Source of the DNA: Mycolicibacterium alvei
GTDB lineage: Bacteria > Actinomycetota > Actinomycetes > Mycobacteriales > Mycobacteriaceae
Length of the DNA stretch: 64,000 bases
NCBI RefSeq assembly: GCF_010727325.1
Contig: NZ_AP022566.1
Coordinates: forward strand, 240,164-304,163
Direction of reading: 5' to 3'
Below, piece by piece: positions 25,177 through 34,322 of this stretch. Every line of letters starts with the position of its first letter. The first letter of the stretch is position 1. The notes beneath the pieces were generated by a model. That model was given only the letters and a program-made list of their open reading frames with translations, was not told the DNA's origin and ran no database searches. The translations under genes were made by a program, and so were the position numbers.

Positions 25177-26042
25177 GCTGTGCGTTCCTTACTGTCGGCG
25201 GGACGAATGACGACGATGTTGCCGGTGGGTATCGGGCCGGGGCGCAGGGCGGGATCGCTGGGGGTGCGACCGTCGAGGTTGACGGTGGAGGCCACCGTGG
25301 CGTTGTCCAGGGCGATCGCCACCTGGTGAGGCCCAGCGGTGCCGTAGTCGAAGAACACCAGATCGCCCTGGGTTACCGCGGCCGGGGCCACCCGCCGTCC
25401 AGACCACAACAGGTCGGTCAATTCCGCTCCGGGTGTGCCCAGCGTCTCGGCCACCAGCCGCCAAACCGGTTGAGGCGGTGAGGTACCCAACGAGCGGACA
25501 GCGACCTCATGCACCAGGGTCGAGGCTTCGGTGGGCTCCACGTCCAGCGCCGGTGGCGTGAGCAGCTGGGTTCGTTGATCCGGCGGCAACGTGTCGATGA
25601 CTGCTTCGCAGCGGGCCAGGTAGTCCTTGTCCATATCGGTGGCGCTAGTGGCAGTTGAGCGTGGCGGTGCCGGCGCTGTGCTGAGGGCGGCCCCTGTCGG
25701 CGCGGCAGCCGAAGGGTCGGCAAGCCAGTCGGCCACCGCCTGCCTGTCGAGGTCGCGCCAATTGTCCAGGCTGTACAGCGTGTCGAGGGTATCGGTGGCC
25801 CGCCGTCCGGTAGCTGATGCCAGAGCGGGGCGAGATGAGGTGGCGTCGACGGCCTGGGGCCCGGCGAGCTCGGCGATCGTGGATGCCGGTGTTTGAGCAA
25901 CTCCCAGGGCGGTGGTGCAGCCGGTGGCGCCGGACTGGGCGACATTGGTCGAGGTGAGGCCGGCGGCGAAGGCGGCGGTGATGAACCCTGCACCAACCGG
26001 TGCCGCGATCGCGACGCAGAGCATTACTCGCGCGGCGCTCAT
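25173..26042 (-). CDS. Exported NlpC/P60-like protein, apparently without catalytic Cys
   Basis: 289 residues. An N-terminal signal peptide or anchor (MLCVAIAAPVGAGFITAAFA) puts it outside the membrane. The C-terminal part has the core NlpC/P60 strand pattern (TQGDLVFFDYGTAGPHQVAI), but the usual D-C-S-G Cys is not found in the expected place, so it may bind wall peptides without cutting, or be a distant relative. Cys residues near positions 42 and 145 could form a disulfide. It lies between the VirB6-like and low-complexity genes with 4-bp overlaps. Confidence 0.6.
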   Translation of the reverse strand: MSAARVMLCVAIAAPVGAGFITAAFAAGLTSTNVAQSGATGCTTALGVAQTPASTIAELAGPQAVDATSSRPALASATGRRATDTLDTLYSLDNWRDLDRQAVADWLADPSAAAPTGAALSTAPAPPRSTATSATDMDKDYLARCEAVIDTLPPDQRTQLLTPPALDVEPTEASTLVHEVAVRSLGTSPPQPVWRLVAETLGTPGAELTDLLWSGRRVAPAAVTQGDLVFFDYGTAGPHQVAIALDNATVASTVNLDGRTPSDPALRPGPIPTGNIVVIRPADSKERTA

Positions 26043-27805
26043 GCTGAGCCCGTCGGAGGCCGGTGATCGCGAACCGTGGCAGCTGAACGAGCAGCAATAT
26101 CGGTGGCGTCAGCCGAGATCGGCGGTGCGGGGGGACGCGGTTGGGGCGTGCGCGTCGGCGCCGCCTGCGACGTGCGGGGGGCTGCGGGGGAGGCCTTGGG
26201 GGAGCGGGCAGGTGCTGCGGGGGCCTGCTGCGGCGCCTGCGGCGAGGCGGCGGGGCGAGCGGCGCTGGCCGTGCGCGCAGCGTCGTTGTGGGTGTTGCTC
26301 ACCGGCTGAGGGGCCTGCGCGTGCGTGCGCGGGGCCGGCTCCACGAGGCCGCGGCTGGCGGAGACCTTCGCCGGCGCCGGAAGCTGTTGGGGCGACGCGT
26401 GTCCGGCGGTGGAACCGGCTGGGGTTCTCCCGGTGCCCGGGGTGGGCTTGGCCACCGCGCTCGCGGCCCGTGACGCACGTGCGGTCGGGGTGCTCGGTGC
26501 GTGCGTCGACGCGGATCGCGCTGGGGACGCCGCCAGCTGAGGACTGGCCCCGTTGGTGCGGCCGGCCTTGGCGGCCGAAGACGCCGCTCGGGCACCGGCG
26601 AGCGCCAGCGGCGAGATTCCGGGGGCTACGGCGCCCAGTGCCTTGGTAGCGATGACCTGGCGAGCCAGGTTCTTGGCCGGTTGCACCGTGGAGGCCAGGG
26701 GAGCGGGCCCCTGGCTATTGGTGACGCGAGCCGCGATTTGGTGTCGGGAGTTGCGCAGGTTGGCGGCGAATCTGCGGGCGCCCAGCACGATTCCGACCAT
26801 GGCCAAGGCGGTGATTACGGAGGCTTCGGCCCCGGATCCGGTCAGCAGTGCCATGCCAGCGGTGAAGGACGCCGCGACGATGAATATGAGGACGTCGAGG
26901 CCAATCGATGCCGACCCGAGTCCGATGGCTAATGCGTTGCGGACGTACAGGTTTTGCACAGCGGCGCCCGCAGGTACCAGGAAGGTCAGCGGCTTGACTG
27001 CCGAGGCGTGCATCACGGTGCTGAAGCCGGTGGTCAGCATCCGCACCATCAGGGCGATAGAGAACGCCGCAAAGACGGCGATGCAGCCGATGGCGAAGAA
27101 GCCGTCGTAGACCGGGTTGAGCGGCATCATCGCGTAGTCGTGCAGCGCTTGACCGCCCGGGCAGGCATATGCGGCGTCTTTCACCGCGTCCTGGTTGCCG
27201 CTGAGGATTTTGGAGCTCCAGGAGTCGCCACATCCGAGGGAGTCGAGGTCGTGGCCGAAGTTCCAGCGTTGGGTGGGTTCGCGGACCAGCTTGTCGGCCA
27301 GGATCGTTGACAGCGAGCTGCCACTCGGAGTGTCGGCGGCGGCTGCCCCGACCTCTGTGCCCACATCCCGACCGAGGCCCAGCGCATGGCCGGCCAGGCG
27401 CACGGGGGACACCATGGCGACAGCCACCATGAACAGGACCACGGCCAGCCCGAGGTGATAGAGGGTGCGGTGGTTGGCCTGGCGCATCCAGTTGACTCCG
27501 GCGATGGCTGCCAGGACCCCGATGGCCATCAGCAAGACGCCGGCGGCGCCGAGGCGGTTGGTGATGGTGTCGGAGACCTGCTCCAGCAGGTTGACGAACG
27601 GGCTCAGCCAGTCGAATGAGGACACCAGGTTCAGCAGCATCAGGGAGAACCAGGCGATGGCCTTGTAGAGACCGAACATGATGTCGACGAAGACCGACTG
27701 TCCCCATGGCAGGGGGTTGGTGAGGCTGCCGCGGTTGAAGGACAGGACGTAGGCCGAGATCGGCACGCCATGTGAGTCGACGGGTTGCAACGAGGAGAAG
27801 TCCAT
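26039..27805 (-). CDS. VirB6/TrbL-like polytopic membrane protein of the transfer channel
   Basis: 588 residues. Roughly residues 40-360 contain about eight hydrophobic segments (for example SVFVDIMFGLYKAIAWFSLM, GAAGVLLMAIGVLAAIAGV, LGLAVVLFMVAVAMV, GCIAVFAAFSIALMV, LIFIVAASFTAGMALL, VITALAMVGIVLGA). The last ~220 residues are an Ala/Pro/Ser-rich disordered tail. This matches VirB6/TrbL-type channel proteins of Gram-positive type IV systems, whose tails vary. It starts within the virB4-like stop codon (TAATG). Likely forms the inner-membrane pore. Confidence 0.75.
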   Translation of the reverse strand: MDFSSLQPVDSHGVPISAYVLSFNRGSLTNPLPWGQSVFVDIMFGLYKAIAWFSLMLLNLVSSFDWLSPFVNLLEQVSDTITNRLGAAGVLLMAIGVLAAIAGVNWMRQANHRTLYHLGLAVVLFMVAVAMVSPVRLAGHALGLGRDVGTEVGAAAADTPSGSSLSTILADKLVREPTQRWNFGHDLDSLGCGDSWSSKILSGNQDAVKDAAYACPGGQALHDYAMMPLNPVYDGFFAIGCIAVFAAFSIALMVRMLTTGFSTVMHASAVKPLTFLVPAGAAVQNLYVRNALAIGLGSASIGLDVLIFIVAASFTAGMALLTGSGAEASVITALAMVGIVLGARRFAANLRNSRHQIAARVTNSQGPAPLASTVQPAKNLARQVIATKALGAVAPGISPLALAGARAASSAAKAGRTNGASPQLAASPARSASTHAPSTPTARASRAASAVAKPTPGTGRTPAGSTAGHASPQQLPAPAKVSASRGLVEPAPRTHAQAPQPVSNTHNDAARTASAARPAASPQAPQQAPAAPARSPKASPAAPRTSQAAPTRTPQPRPPAPPISADATDIAARSAATVRDHRPPTGSA

Positions 27806-30159
27806 TAGCTTGCCGCCCTGAAGGTGGTGTTTGCTGCGGTCCGAATGGTCGCCGAAGTGGACTGGAACATCCGGACGTGGCTGATCTGGCCGAAGAAGTT
27901 CACGATGAAGTCCCCACTTCCGAACCGGGAGGTGAGGTCGTCGACGAAATGCGGGTTGTCATCGGGGTGCATGCCGCCCCAGGTGAGGTTGTCGATCGCC
28001 GCCTGCTCTTTGTCGATGCGTCCGACGAGGAAGATGCCGATGAGTTTGAGGGACTCCATGTCGTAGTCAGCCAGGCCCAGGTGAGAGCCAAGGAGCATCG
28101 AGACGCCGTGCTTGCGCGAATCGTGGTTGAGAAGTTCCAGCATCTCGCGGCCGACGGGTTTGGAGGTGATGTGGTAGGCCTCGTCGAAATTGATCACGCA
28201 GTGCTTGGGCGAGTTGAAGTAGTGCTCGCGCATCGCCAAACCGGTGAGCTCGTAGGCGCTTTCGATGTACAGCTCTTCTGGACGTAGCCGCTTGAACAGG
28301 TGCTCGTTGTAGATCTTCTCCGGCGTTGCGGCGGGCAGCCCGTAGGTCTGCAGGCAGATCGCCGGAGCGCTGTAATCCAAAGGGGGAAGGCTTGGATCCA
28401 TCAGCGCCCGGGCGAATTCGTAGCTGCCCCAGGCCTTCAGGTGGCGGCCGACACGTCGGGCGGCTTCGTCTTCGGCACTGTTGCCCTTTACCGCGTAGAG
28501 GTAGTCGGCCAGACGCGCTTGGCTGGTGATCTCTTCGGCAGTGATGTTGTCGGGGGCCAGGGCCTCGGTCAGGGCCAGTGCTTCGTCGGAGCCGACTTCG
28601 AATTTCAGCAGGGGCACCAACGCGGACAGTGAGTGGCGCGAGGCCAGGCGTGGATTGTTGCGGAAGGTCTGCAGGGGATCGATCCCGTATCTCGGGTTGA
28701 GCAGGTCGACGATGACGTGGCCGGGGATCTGGCGCATGAAGGTGGCCCACTCGCCCTTTTCGGTGCGGTCATAGGCCCAGATCAGATCTCCCAGGGCCGC
28801 GGCGTCCTCTGAGAATGCCTTCATGAACGTCGATTTGCCGCTGCCGAGACCGCCGGCCAAGGCGACGCTGCTCGGTACGTCGTGGGCCAGCAGTAGGTGC
28901 GGGTCTAGCCGGAACAGGTCCGAGAAGCCGCTGTCTTCGCAGCGCCCTCGGATCGGTCCGGTGGGCGTCCCCACCGAGGACGTGGTGAATGGCACCAGCT
29001 CGGCGAATTCGGTGATGGTGGTCTCGTCGGCGAGTAAGCGGATCCGGTCGGTGGTGGGTGTCCCGGGCATCATGGCCGCCCACATTTCGGCCTGCAGGCC
29101 GGCGATCCGTTCGAATGTGATCTCCATGTGGGCGAACACCTCGGTCAGGAAGGTGACGCCGCGTTCGAGATCGGTGTAGCTGCGCGCACCCAGCGCGAAC
29201 AGCACGACGAAACCGACGGAGTCGGAATTGGTCTCGATGACCTTCGCGGTGTACTCGGTGACAAGTCTGTCGGCGGTGTCGTTTTCGTCGTGCAGCTGAG
29301 TTTCCAGGGCCGTCTCGTAGCGGTTGGAGTCGATCTTCTTGGCGGCTTCGGTGTTCTCCGCGGCGACCTGGCGTCGCGACTTGTGCCACGTGCGAATCGC
29401 CCAGTCGACGTGCAGTCCCGTTCGAGCCAGGACCGAGAAGATCTCGGTTCCGCCGGGGAATTCCATGCGCTTGTCGGGAAAGTTGACCTTCAGCACCGCT
29501 TGGTAGGACGGCGCGCCGCCTTTGGGGGTGATCTTGATGATCGGGGGACGGTCGTGTGCGGTGAAGCCGTCGATGTCGTCCTCTTTGGCGCCGTCGTCGA
29601 AGAGCGCTGGGGCGAAGACAGCAGTGTCACCGTTGAGCTCTGGGCGGGGCATGAGCAGTACTCCGCGGTGAATCGACGAGGACCACAGCCAGCTCATGTC
29701 CTCGGGCTCTGCGGGGATCAATTCCCACGACCTTGGGATTTCTTCGAGCAGCTTGGCCCGGTTGCGGTGGGCGAGTTCACGGGTTTTGCCGACCGGCACG
29801 GAGACTCGCAGGATCTGCTCTTTGGGCCAGAAGAAGGCGTCGTCGGCGAGTTCTTGGATCCGCTGGGTGGTGATCTCGGAAAACCACTCGACATCGTCGG
29901 GGTCACGGCCGTTGAGGCTCTTGGCGGTGATTGAGCGCGCCGTCTCAGGGGTGAGCGTCCCGCAGTAGAGCGCGTTGCGCTTGCTGAGCACCTTGAATAG
30001 CTGGTCATGATCGTGTCCGACCAGCTTTTTCTCGCGCGTCGACTTCGAGCCGTACTGGCGCGGTTGGACGAGGTAGTCGGCCCAGTAGCCGCTACTCGTG
30101 TAGCGCAGGTTGCCGTCGACGATGCTGCGGGTGGCCAGGATGGCCTCTTGTTCGCTCAT
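27805..30159 (-). CDS. virB4: VirB4-like conjugation ATPase
   Basis: 784 residues from ATG 30159, which overlaps the PrgI-like gene's stop by 4 bp; the frame above is a shadow. The N-terminal half is the typical VirB4 module (TSSGYWADYLVQPRQYGSKS...). The C-terminal half is a RecA-like ATPase with Walker A GGLGSGKSTF near residue 437 and Walker B CVINFDEAYHI, plus MLLGSHLGLADYDMESLKLI downstream. VirB4 energises assembly and substrate passage in type IV secretion. Length and context fit actinobacterial conjugation loci of the SCO6880/TcpF type. Confidence 0.9.
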   Translation of the reverse strand: MSEQEAILATRSIVDGNLRYTSSGYWADYLVQPRQYGSKSTREKKLVGHDHDQLFKVLSKRNALYCGTLTPETARSITAKSLNGRDPDDVEWFSEITTQRIQELADDAFFWPKEQILRVSVPVGKTRELAHRNRAKLLEEIPRSWELIPAEPEDMSWLWSSSIHRGVLLMPRPELNGDTAVFAPALFDDGAKEDDIDGFTAHDRPPIIKITPKGGAPSYQAVLKVNFPDKRMEFPGGTEIFSVLARTGLHVDWAIRTWHKSRRQVAAENTEAAKKIDSNRYETALETQLHDENDTADRLVTEYTAKVIETNSDSVGFVVLFALGARSYTDLERGVTFLTEVFAHMEITFERIAGLQAEMWAAMMPGTPTTDRIRLLADETTITEFAELVPFTTSSVGTPTGPIRGRCEDSGFSDLFRLDPHLLLAHDVPSSVALAGGLGSGKSTFMKAFSEDAAALGDLIWAYDRTEKGEWATFMRQIPGHVIVDLLNPRYGIDPLQTFRNNPRLASRHSLSALVPLLKFEVGSDEALALTEALAPDNITAEEITSQARLADYLYAVKGNSAEDEAARRVGRHLKAWGSYEFARALMDPSLPPLDYSAPAICLQTYGLPAATPEKIYNEHLFKRLRPEELYIESAYELTGLAMREHYFNSPKHCVINFDEAYHITSKPVGREMLELLNHDSRKHGVSMLLGSHLGLADYDMESLKLIGIFLVGRIDKEQAAIDNLTWGGMHPDDNPHFVDDLTSRFGSGDFIVNFFGQISHVRMFQSTSATIRTAANTTFRAAS

Positions 30160-30542
30160 CGGCTCACTCCGACACTGCCGCCGGCAACGAAGGATGCCGG
30201 TGGGGTGACGTTGTGGGAGTCGACATACACCGGGCCGCGACTCCATTGGTTGCGCTTGGCGTGCATCTTCACGCCCATCGGCGGCCAGGTCGACATGCCG
30301 CGGACGTAGCCGACTGCGGTTGCGGTAGCCATCAGGATCAGGCCGGCCACGATGATCGCCAGCAGCAGCAGACGAAGGCCGGCGGCGGCGCCGGCAAGGA
30401 GCACGCTGAGGGCTGCAGATCCGCCGATCAGCATGACCGGTCCCTCACGTTTGACGTTGTAGGGCCCCATGAGGATGCGGCCGCCGCGCATGCCTCGGCC
30501 GATGACGCGCTCCACATGTCGAATGCGGGTATAGACCTGCAC
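30156..30542 (-). CDS. PrgI/VirB3-like small membrane protein
   Basis: GTG 30542 is chosen because it follows the previous stop by 2 bp; a longer frame would run antisense-like through the VirB2-like gene. 128 residues. Two adjacent hydrophobic segments at about 35-80 (VMLIGGSAALSVLLAGAAAG; LRLLLLAIIVAGLILMATAT), with a basic N-terminus and a basic C-terminal tail, are typical of PrgI/VirB3 proteins encoded just before virB4. It probably anchors VirB4 at the membrane. Confidence 0.65.
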   Translation of the reverse strand: MQVYTRIRHVERVIGRGMRGGRILMGPYNVKREGPVMLIGGSAALSVLLAGAAAGLRLLLLAIIVAGLILMATATAVGYVRGMSTWPPMGVKMHAKRNQWSRGPVYVDSHNVTPPASFVAGGSVGVSR

Positions 30543-30544
30543 AG

Positions 30545-30799
30545 TCAGAATCCGAACTGGCTCAACGCCGCGCCGCCGAAGCGGATGATCGCGTAGATGC
30601 TGGGGGTCAGGAATACCGCTGTCAGCGCGCCGCCCATCAGGAGGGTCTTCCACGCGTCGATCGACATCGAGTCTTGCGAATTCTTGACCGCCCGCATGGT
30701 GTTGTTGGCAGTGACGCAGCCGATGCCGATGCCGACGATAAAGAAGACGAGGCCGAGGATGGCGAATCCGAGATTCTGAATGTTGGCGGGCGTGTTCAT
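30545..30799 (-). CDS. VirB2-like two-helix membrane protein
   Basis: 84 residues. Two hydrophobic helices (FAILGLVFFIVGIGIGCVTA and LLMGGALTAVFLTPSIYAII) flank a short polar loop. Size and topology match VirB2/pilin-like or analogous small subunits that open Gram-positive type IV operons. It lies 22 bp after the TcpC-like gene, has an AAAGGAA ribosome site 6-7 nt upstream of ATG 30799, and is followed after 2 bp by the PrgI-like gene. Confidence 0.65.
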   Translation of the reverse strand: MNTPANIQNLGFAILGLVFFIVGIGIGCVTANNTMRAVKNSQDSMSIDAWKTLLMGGALTAVFLTPSIYAIIRFGGAALSQFGF

Positions 30800-30821
30800 T
30801 GTGTGGAGTTCCTTTCAAGAA

Positions 30822-31649
30822 TTAGTTATCGGTCTTGTGCGGGGGCATGAGTTTGAGGCTGTCAACGAGCCATTGGCCATTGTCGGCGGTCAATGACAAC
30901 GTGTATGACAGTTGTTGCGGGTAGCGCGCTTGTGCGCTGACACTGACGGTGACGGTGAGTTTTCCTGTCGGCTTTGCCGGGACGCTGCCGTTGGTGGTTA
31001 TTGAGTTTACTTTGATGCTCGTATACGGCGCGGTTAGCCACGGTTCGAATGCGTCGGGTTTTGCGAACCGTTGAGGGTCCCCGTCGCCTGAAAGCCAGGC
31101 GCGGAGAAAGCCTATTGCTGTCTTCGCAGTGTCATTGTCTTCGGGAATGTCCTGTTGCGCCTCTACCGCAATGGGGCTGCCGTAGGAATTGCCGGGAAAT
31201 GGCGCGGGTGTCCCAATCGTTGAGCACTGGTACTTGTCATTGGCATCTTTGGCCAGCTGGACGAACTGCAGCCAGTTCTGGGTGTCGACAGCTGTGGTGA
31301 CCGCGGTGGTGGTCAGCCACGCTCCGTCGCCTTGGTCGCCGGCAGGCGCAGGAGACGCGGCGATGATGGTGGACGCTTTTTTGGGGAACTCGATCTGGGA
31401 GACATCGAAGTAGCTGGCCGCCGGGGACGTGTCGTCAGAAGAGGAGCGCAGGAACGCGGTCACGACGTTTCGCCCGCACTGCTGGGCGGCCAGGCTTTGC
31501 GGTGAGTTCGTTTCCTGCTGGGCCGGCGTGCACGCGCTTGAGCACGCGTTGAGCATGCCAATGAGAGCTGCGGGGTAGATGACCCAGGGGACGAGCTTGC
31601 GGGCGGCGGCTTTTCGTCGATACGTACGCCAGGGATCACGGCTTGCCAT
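30822..31649 (-). CDS. TcpC/VirB8-like conjugation protein
   Basis: 275 residues from ATG 31649. An alternative ATG at 31760 adds 37 poorly conserved-looking residues, and neither start has a clear ribosome site. A short basic N-terminus, one membrane helix (LVPWVIYPAALIGMLNACSS), then an extracytoplasmic region: residues ~60-270 hold two alpha/beta modules (NVVTAFLRSSSDDTSPAASY...; AIGFLRAWLSGDGDPQRFAK... ending YTLSLTADNGQWLVDSL). This is the NTF2-like double-domain layout of TcpC/VirB8 scaffolds. It heads the long minus-strand transfer block. Confidence 0.75.
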   Translation of the reverse strand: MASRDPWRTYRRKAAARKLVPWVIYPAALIGMLNACSSACTPAQQETNSPQSLAAQQCGRNVVTAFLRSSSDDTSPAASYFDVSQIEFPKKASTIIAASPAPAGDQGDGAWLTTTAVTTAVDTQNWLQFVQLAKDANDKYQCSTIGTPAPFPGNSYGSPIAVEAQQDIPEDNDTAKTAIGFLRAWLSGDGDPQRFAKPDAFEPWLTAPYTSIKVNSITTNGSVPAKPTGKLTVTVSVSAQARYPQQLSYTLSLTADNGQWLVDSLKLMPPHKTDN

Positions 31650-31935
31650 GCCCAAAACGCTAATGAGCGACGGAGGGGCTTCGTCGTTGATATTGGCACC
31701 AATTGGCCGTCCCCCGGCGACGCGTGCGGACGCGCAGACGGTGCGCGAAGCACCCTCCATACGTCGACAATGCGGTGCGCGATTGTAGACGCTAGCTAAC
31801 GTTTCGATTTACTTTTTCATGCCCAGTATTTTGCAGCTTTTCGTTGTGAAACATTCCTAGCATGCGCCTGCTCAAATTCGGTCTTTTCTTCACGGTGCGA
31901 CGGTTACGAGGTGGTGTAATTTCGCGTTCATGCCT

Positions 31936-32029
31936 CCCCGTAACGCCGACTCACCGTGGTTCCGATTCCCCGCAGTGCTGCGATCCCGGCGTCCCGTCAA
32001 CCCGATATCCCGCCCCCCCGGCGAACCGT
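31936..32029. repeat. 12-unit second copy of the 8-bp CCG array
   Basis: CCG (one CTG, at 31978) occurs at 31938, 31946, 31954, 31962, 31970, 31978, 31986, 31994, 32002, 32010, 32018 and 32026, an exact 8-bp period for 12 units. It matches the array at 2760-3063 in period and core although the two are 29 kb apart. It lies in the divergent intergenic region between the transfer block and the gene at 32213, so it may be an operator through which the same RHH protein controls transfer genes, or a second centromere site. Confidence 0.85.
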
Positions 32030-32056
32030 CACGTTTTTGTAATAGCCGGCGACCTG

Positions 32057-32068
32057 GGCAGATCTGCC
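32057..32068. promoter_or_regulatory. Perfect 12-bp palindrome
   Basis: GGCAGATCTGCC lies between the CCG array and the gene at 32213. A possible dimeric regulator site; no partner is identified. Confidence 0.25.
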
Positions 32069-32212
32069 GACCGCACGCATTCGTGCAGCTAGCCGCACTT
32101 ACAACGCACCGGGCACGCCCTTACAAAACCTCGCGCCCGACGGGAAACATCGAGGCCAGGCCCATTACAGCAGTCATTTCTGAGCGCCGAACGGTTCAGA
32201 CAAGGAGTCGAT

Positions 32213-33466
32213 GTGGATATCAGTGAGATGTACGGGATCGGAGGCGGGCGGACCGCTCCTGTCGAGCCCGACGGGGCTCCCAGTGATCCGGCGGAATCTA
32301 GTGCCGCAGAGGAGCCTGGTGCCTCTGGTGACCCTGGCGATGGGGCATCGGAAATAGATGCGGCTGATGCTAATGAGCAAACGTCGGATACGCCGGTTGT
32401 CGCTAAGCCAACCCGCGCCGCCGTCCGCGAAATTCATCGCCTATTGGCCACCGGACAACACCCCGTCGATACCGCGACTCCTTTTTCGGCCGGTGCAAGC
32501 CATGCTCTCGACGTGGAACCCGAAAGGCCCAGCGAGCGGTCCACGAAGGCGGGTCTGAGAGGACTTTTCGGGGCGCTCTTTGGCAGTGGCCGCTCGGTCG
32601 ATCACGACCAGGACGTTGACGATCAACCGGGCGAGCTGGATGAGGCCGGCGCGAAGTCCAGTTCCAAGCCAGCCAAGGATGGTGCAGGGGACTCTGACTC
32701 CGGCGGAGACGCCAAGAGCGGATGGCCCTTGCCTGTGGCGCCGCGACACCTGGCGGTGGGAGGAGTTTTTGCTGTCGTGGTGTTGATCGCGGCGATGATG
32801 GTCGGGCGCGGCGGCCAACCCGAGGAATCGTTGCCGTCGGCATCCGCGCCGTCGAAGGCCGCTGTGGCAGCGCCGGGTAAGGCCCAGCATGACGCCCCGA
32901 TCACGATCCGACGCGATGACGTATCGGCGGTGTGCGGTCCCGGGTCCAGTCATCCATTCGATGCATTTGGCGGAAAAGATCGCGCCTGGAAGTGCCTTGC
33001 GCCTTATAACGGCGTCGGGCAGGTATTGACAATTAAATTGTCAGATGGCCCCTTCGTCATCACGTCTATTCGTGTCGTTCCCGGCTATGACGCCGCCGAT
33101 AAAGATGGATCGGATTTGTGGCTCAAGAATCGCCAGGTTGCTAAAGCAACGTGGCGGTTTGACGGTGCTTCTCCTGTTCCCCAGGTATTTGATGGCACCC
33201 ATGCCCAACAGTCAGTTGCGGTGCCCAATGCTGTCGCTCGTGTGATTACGATGACAATTAACAAGACTGACGCTCCGACGGCGGCGCCGACGGGCAAAAC
33301 GTCAACAGCGCAGGTGCCTGGACTGTCACCGCAACTCCCGAAATGGCTCGATCCTTCGGCAACGCCACTGTCACCAACCGGTGACAGTCCTGTCGAGAAC
33401 GGTGGCGGTGAAGAGCCGACAGCGTTCGCGGTGTCGTCAATTGAAATTGTCGGACATGTGCCATGA
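32213..33466 (+). CDS. Single-pass membrane protein with discoidin-like extracytoplasmic domain
   Basis: 417 residues from GTG 32213, with AAGGAG 6 nt upstream. The acidic, disordered N-terminal ~180 residues are cytoplasmic. One transmembrane helix (LAVGGVFAVVVLIAAMMVG, about 184-202) is followed by a linker and a beta-rich outer domain (VLTIKLSDGPFVITSIRVVP, then DLWLKNRQVAKATWRFDG and AVARVITMTINKT), reminiscent of the F5/8-type (discoidin) domains in actinobacterial membrane proteins. It may bind wall glycans or help mating contact. It is the first plus-strand gene after the second CCG array. Confidence 0.65.
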   Translation: MDISEMYGIGGGRTAPVEPDGAPSDPAESSAAEEPGASGDPGDGASEIDAADANEQTSDTPVVAKPTRAAVREIHRLLATGQHPVDTATPFSAGASHALDVEPERPSERSTKAGLRGLFGALFGSGRSVDHDQDVDDQPGELDEAGAKSSSKPAKDGAGDSDSGGDAKSGWPLPVAPRHLAVGGVFAVVVLIAAMMVGRGGQPEESLPSASAPSKAAVAAPGKAQHDAPITIRRDDVSAVCGPGSSHPFDAFGGKDRAWKCLAPYNGVGQVLTIKLSDGPFVITSIRVVPGYDAADKDGSDLWLKNRQVAKATWRFDGASPVPQVFDGTHAQQSVAVPNAVARVITMTINKTDAPTAAPTGKTSTAQVPGLSPQLPKWLDPSATPLSPTGDSPVENGGGEEPTAFAVSSIEIVGHVP

Positions 33467-33544
33467 GGCACCCGTCAGCGCCACTATCCTGATAACCAAC
33501 ACCACGTGTCGACACGTGCCGACACCGCAAGGAGGATCGACGAA

Positions 33545-34303
33545 ATGACGAACCCCACGCCTGAGCCTGACCTGCCGGTCCCGGCGCCCAAGCCGTTCAA
33601 TCCGAGTGACTGGGGCCCCTATCCGCCCTACATCCCGGAATCGCAGGTGGACCTGAGCCACCTGCCCGAGTCAGCACTCGACGGGATTCACGGCACCCGG
33701 CCCCAGGACGACATCGTCTTGTGGAAGCCGACGCCGGAAAACCCGCTGCCGCCGTACTGGATGAACGACTACACCGAGATGTCCCCGGGTGTGTGGCGCC
33801 GGCTGACCAAAGAGGACTACGAGAAGATGCCGCCCGGGCAGACGCGGCCAATGTCTGGATCCGGAGACGACCTCAAGGTCGACACCGCCGAGCTGCGCCA
33901 GGCCGCCGAGAAACACAACGAACGTGGCCAAGCCTGGCGCAACGTCGCGGCCAACCCTCCCAACGACCCTGACGCGCTGGCAGCCTCATGGGGTCCGATC
34001 GCCCACCCGGCGACCGAGTCACTGCGGGCATCCAACGCCCAACGAGCGCAATCGGCGTCCTCGATCGGCAACGAGCACGAGGACCTGGCCGGCAAGTTGC
34101 GGGTCGCCGCCGCGGCGTATGACCGCACCGATGAGAGCAGCGCTCAGGCGGTTACCAGCGCTGGCGACGCCACCATCCGGCCGGCCGGGGTGATCAGTAA
34201 CCCCGACCCGGTCCTGCAAAAAGACCTGCCGGGCGCCGGCAGCACCAACCCCGGACCGCGGATCCCCGCATCCGTCATCAGCCCCACGCCGCGAGGTCTC
34301 TGA
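33545..34303 (+). CDS. ESX-associated protein with C-terminal EspC-like domain
   Basis: ATG 33545 is chosen for the AAGGAGG at 33530-33536; an upstream GTG lacks a site. 252 residues. The N-terminal ~105 residues are Pro/Trp/Tyr-rich (FNPSDWGPYPPYIPESQVDL). Then LKVDTAELRQAAEKHNERGQ begins an EspC/type VII target domain: V-D-x-x-x-L, a helical hairpin with the turn in the ASWGPIAHPATESL region, ending around residue 210. It is probably exported or membrane-associated together with the transfer system. A very strong hairpin follows the gene. Confidence 0.65.
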   Translation: MTNPTPEPDLPVPAPKPFNPSDWGPYPPYIPESQVDLSHLPESALDGIHGTRPQDDIVLWKPTPENPLPPYWMNDYTEMSPGVWRRLTKEDYEKMPPGQTRPMSGSGDDLKVDTAELRQAAEKHNERGQAWRNVAANPPNDPDALAASWGPIAHPATESLRASNAQRAQSASSIGNEHEDLAGKLRVAAAAYDRTDESSAQAVTSAGDATIRPAGVISNPDPVLQKDLPGAGSTNPGPRIPASVISPTPRGL

Positions 34304-34322
34304 CGACAGCAGCAGTTTGATC

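Larger units (their letters stand above)
31761..32212. other. Divergent intergenic region between the transfer block and the plus-strand genes
   Basis: About 450 bp without a credible gene. Its left part (31795-31865) is distinctly AT-richer than its surroundings and is a likely promoter zone for the minus-strand transfer block. It also holds the 12-unit CCG array and a perfect 12-bp palindrome GGCAGATCTGCC at 32057-32068. The ribosome site AAGGAG at 32202-32207 serves GTG 32213. Confidence 0.5.
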
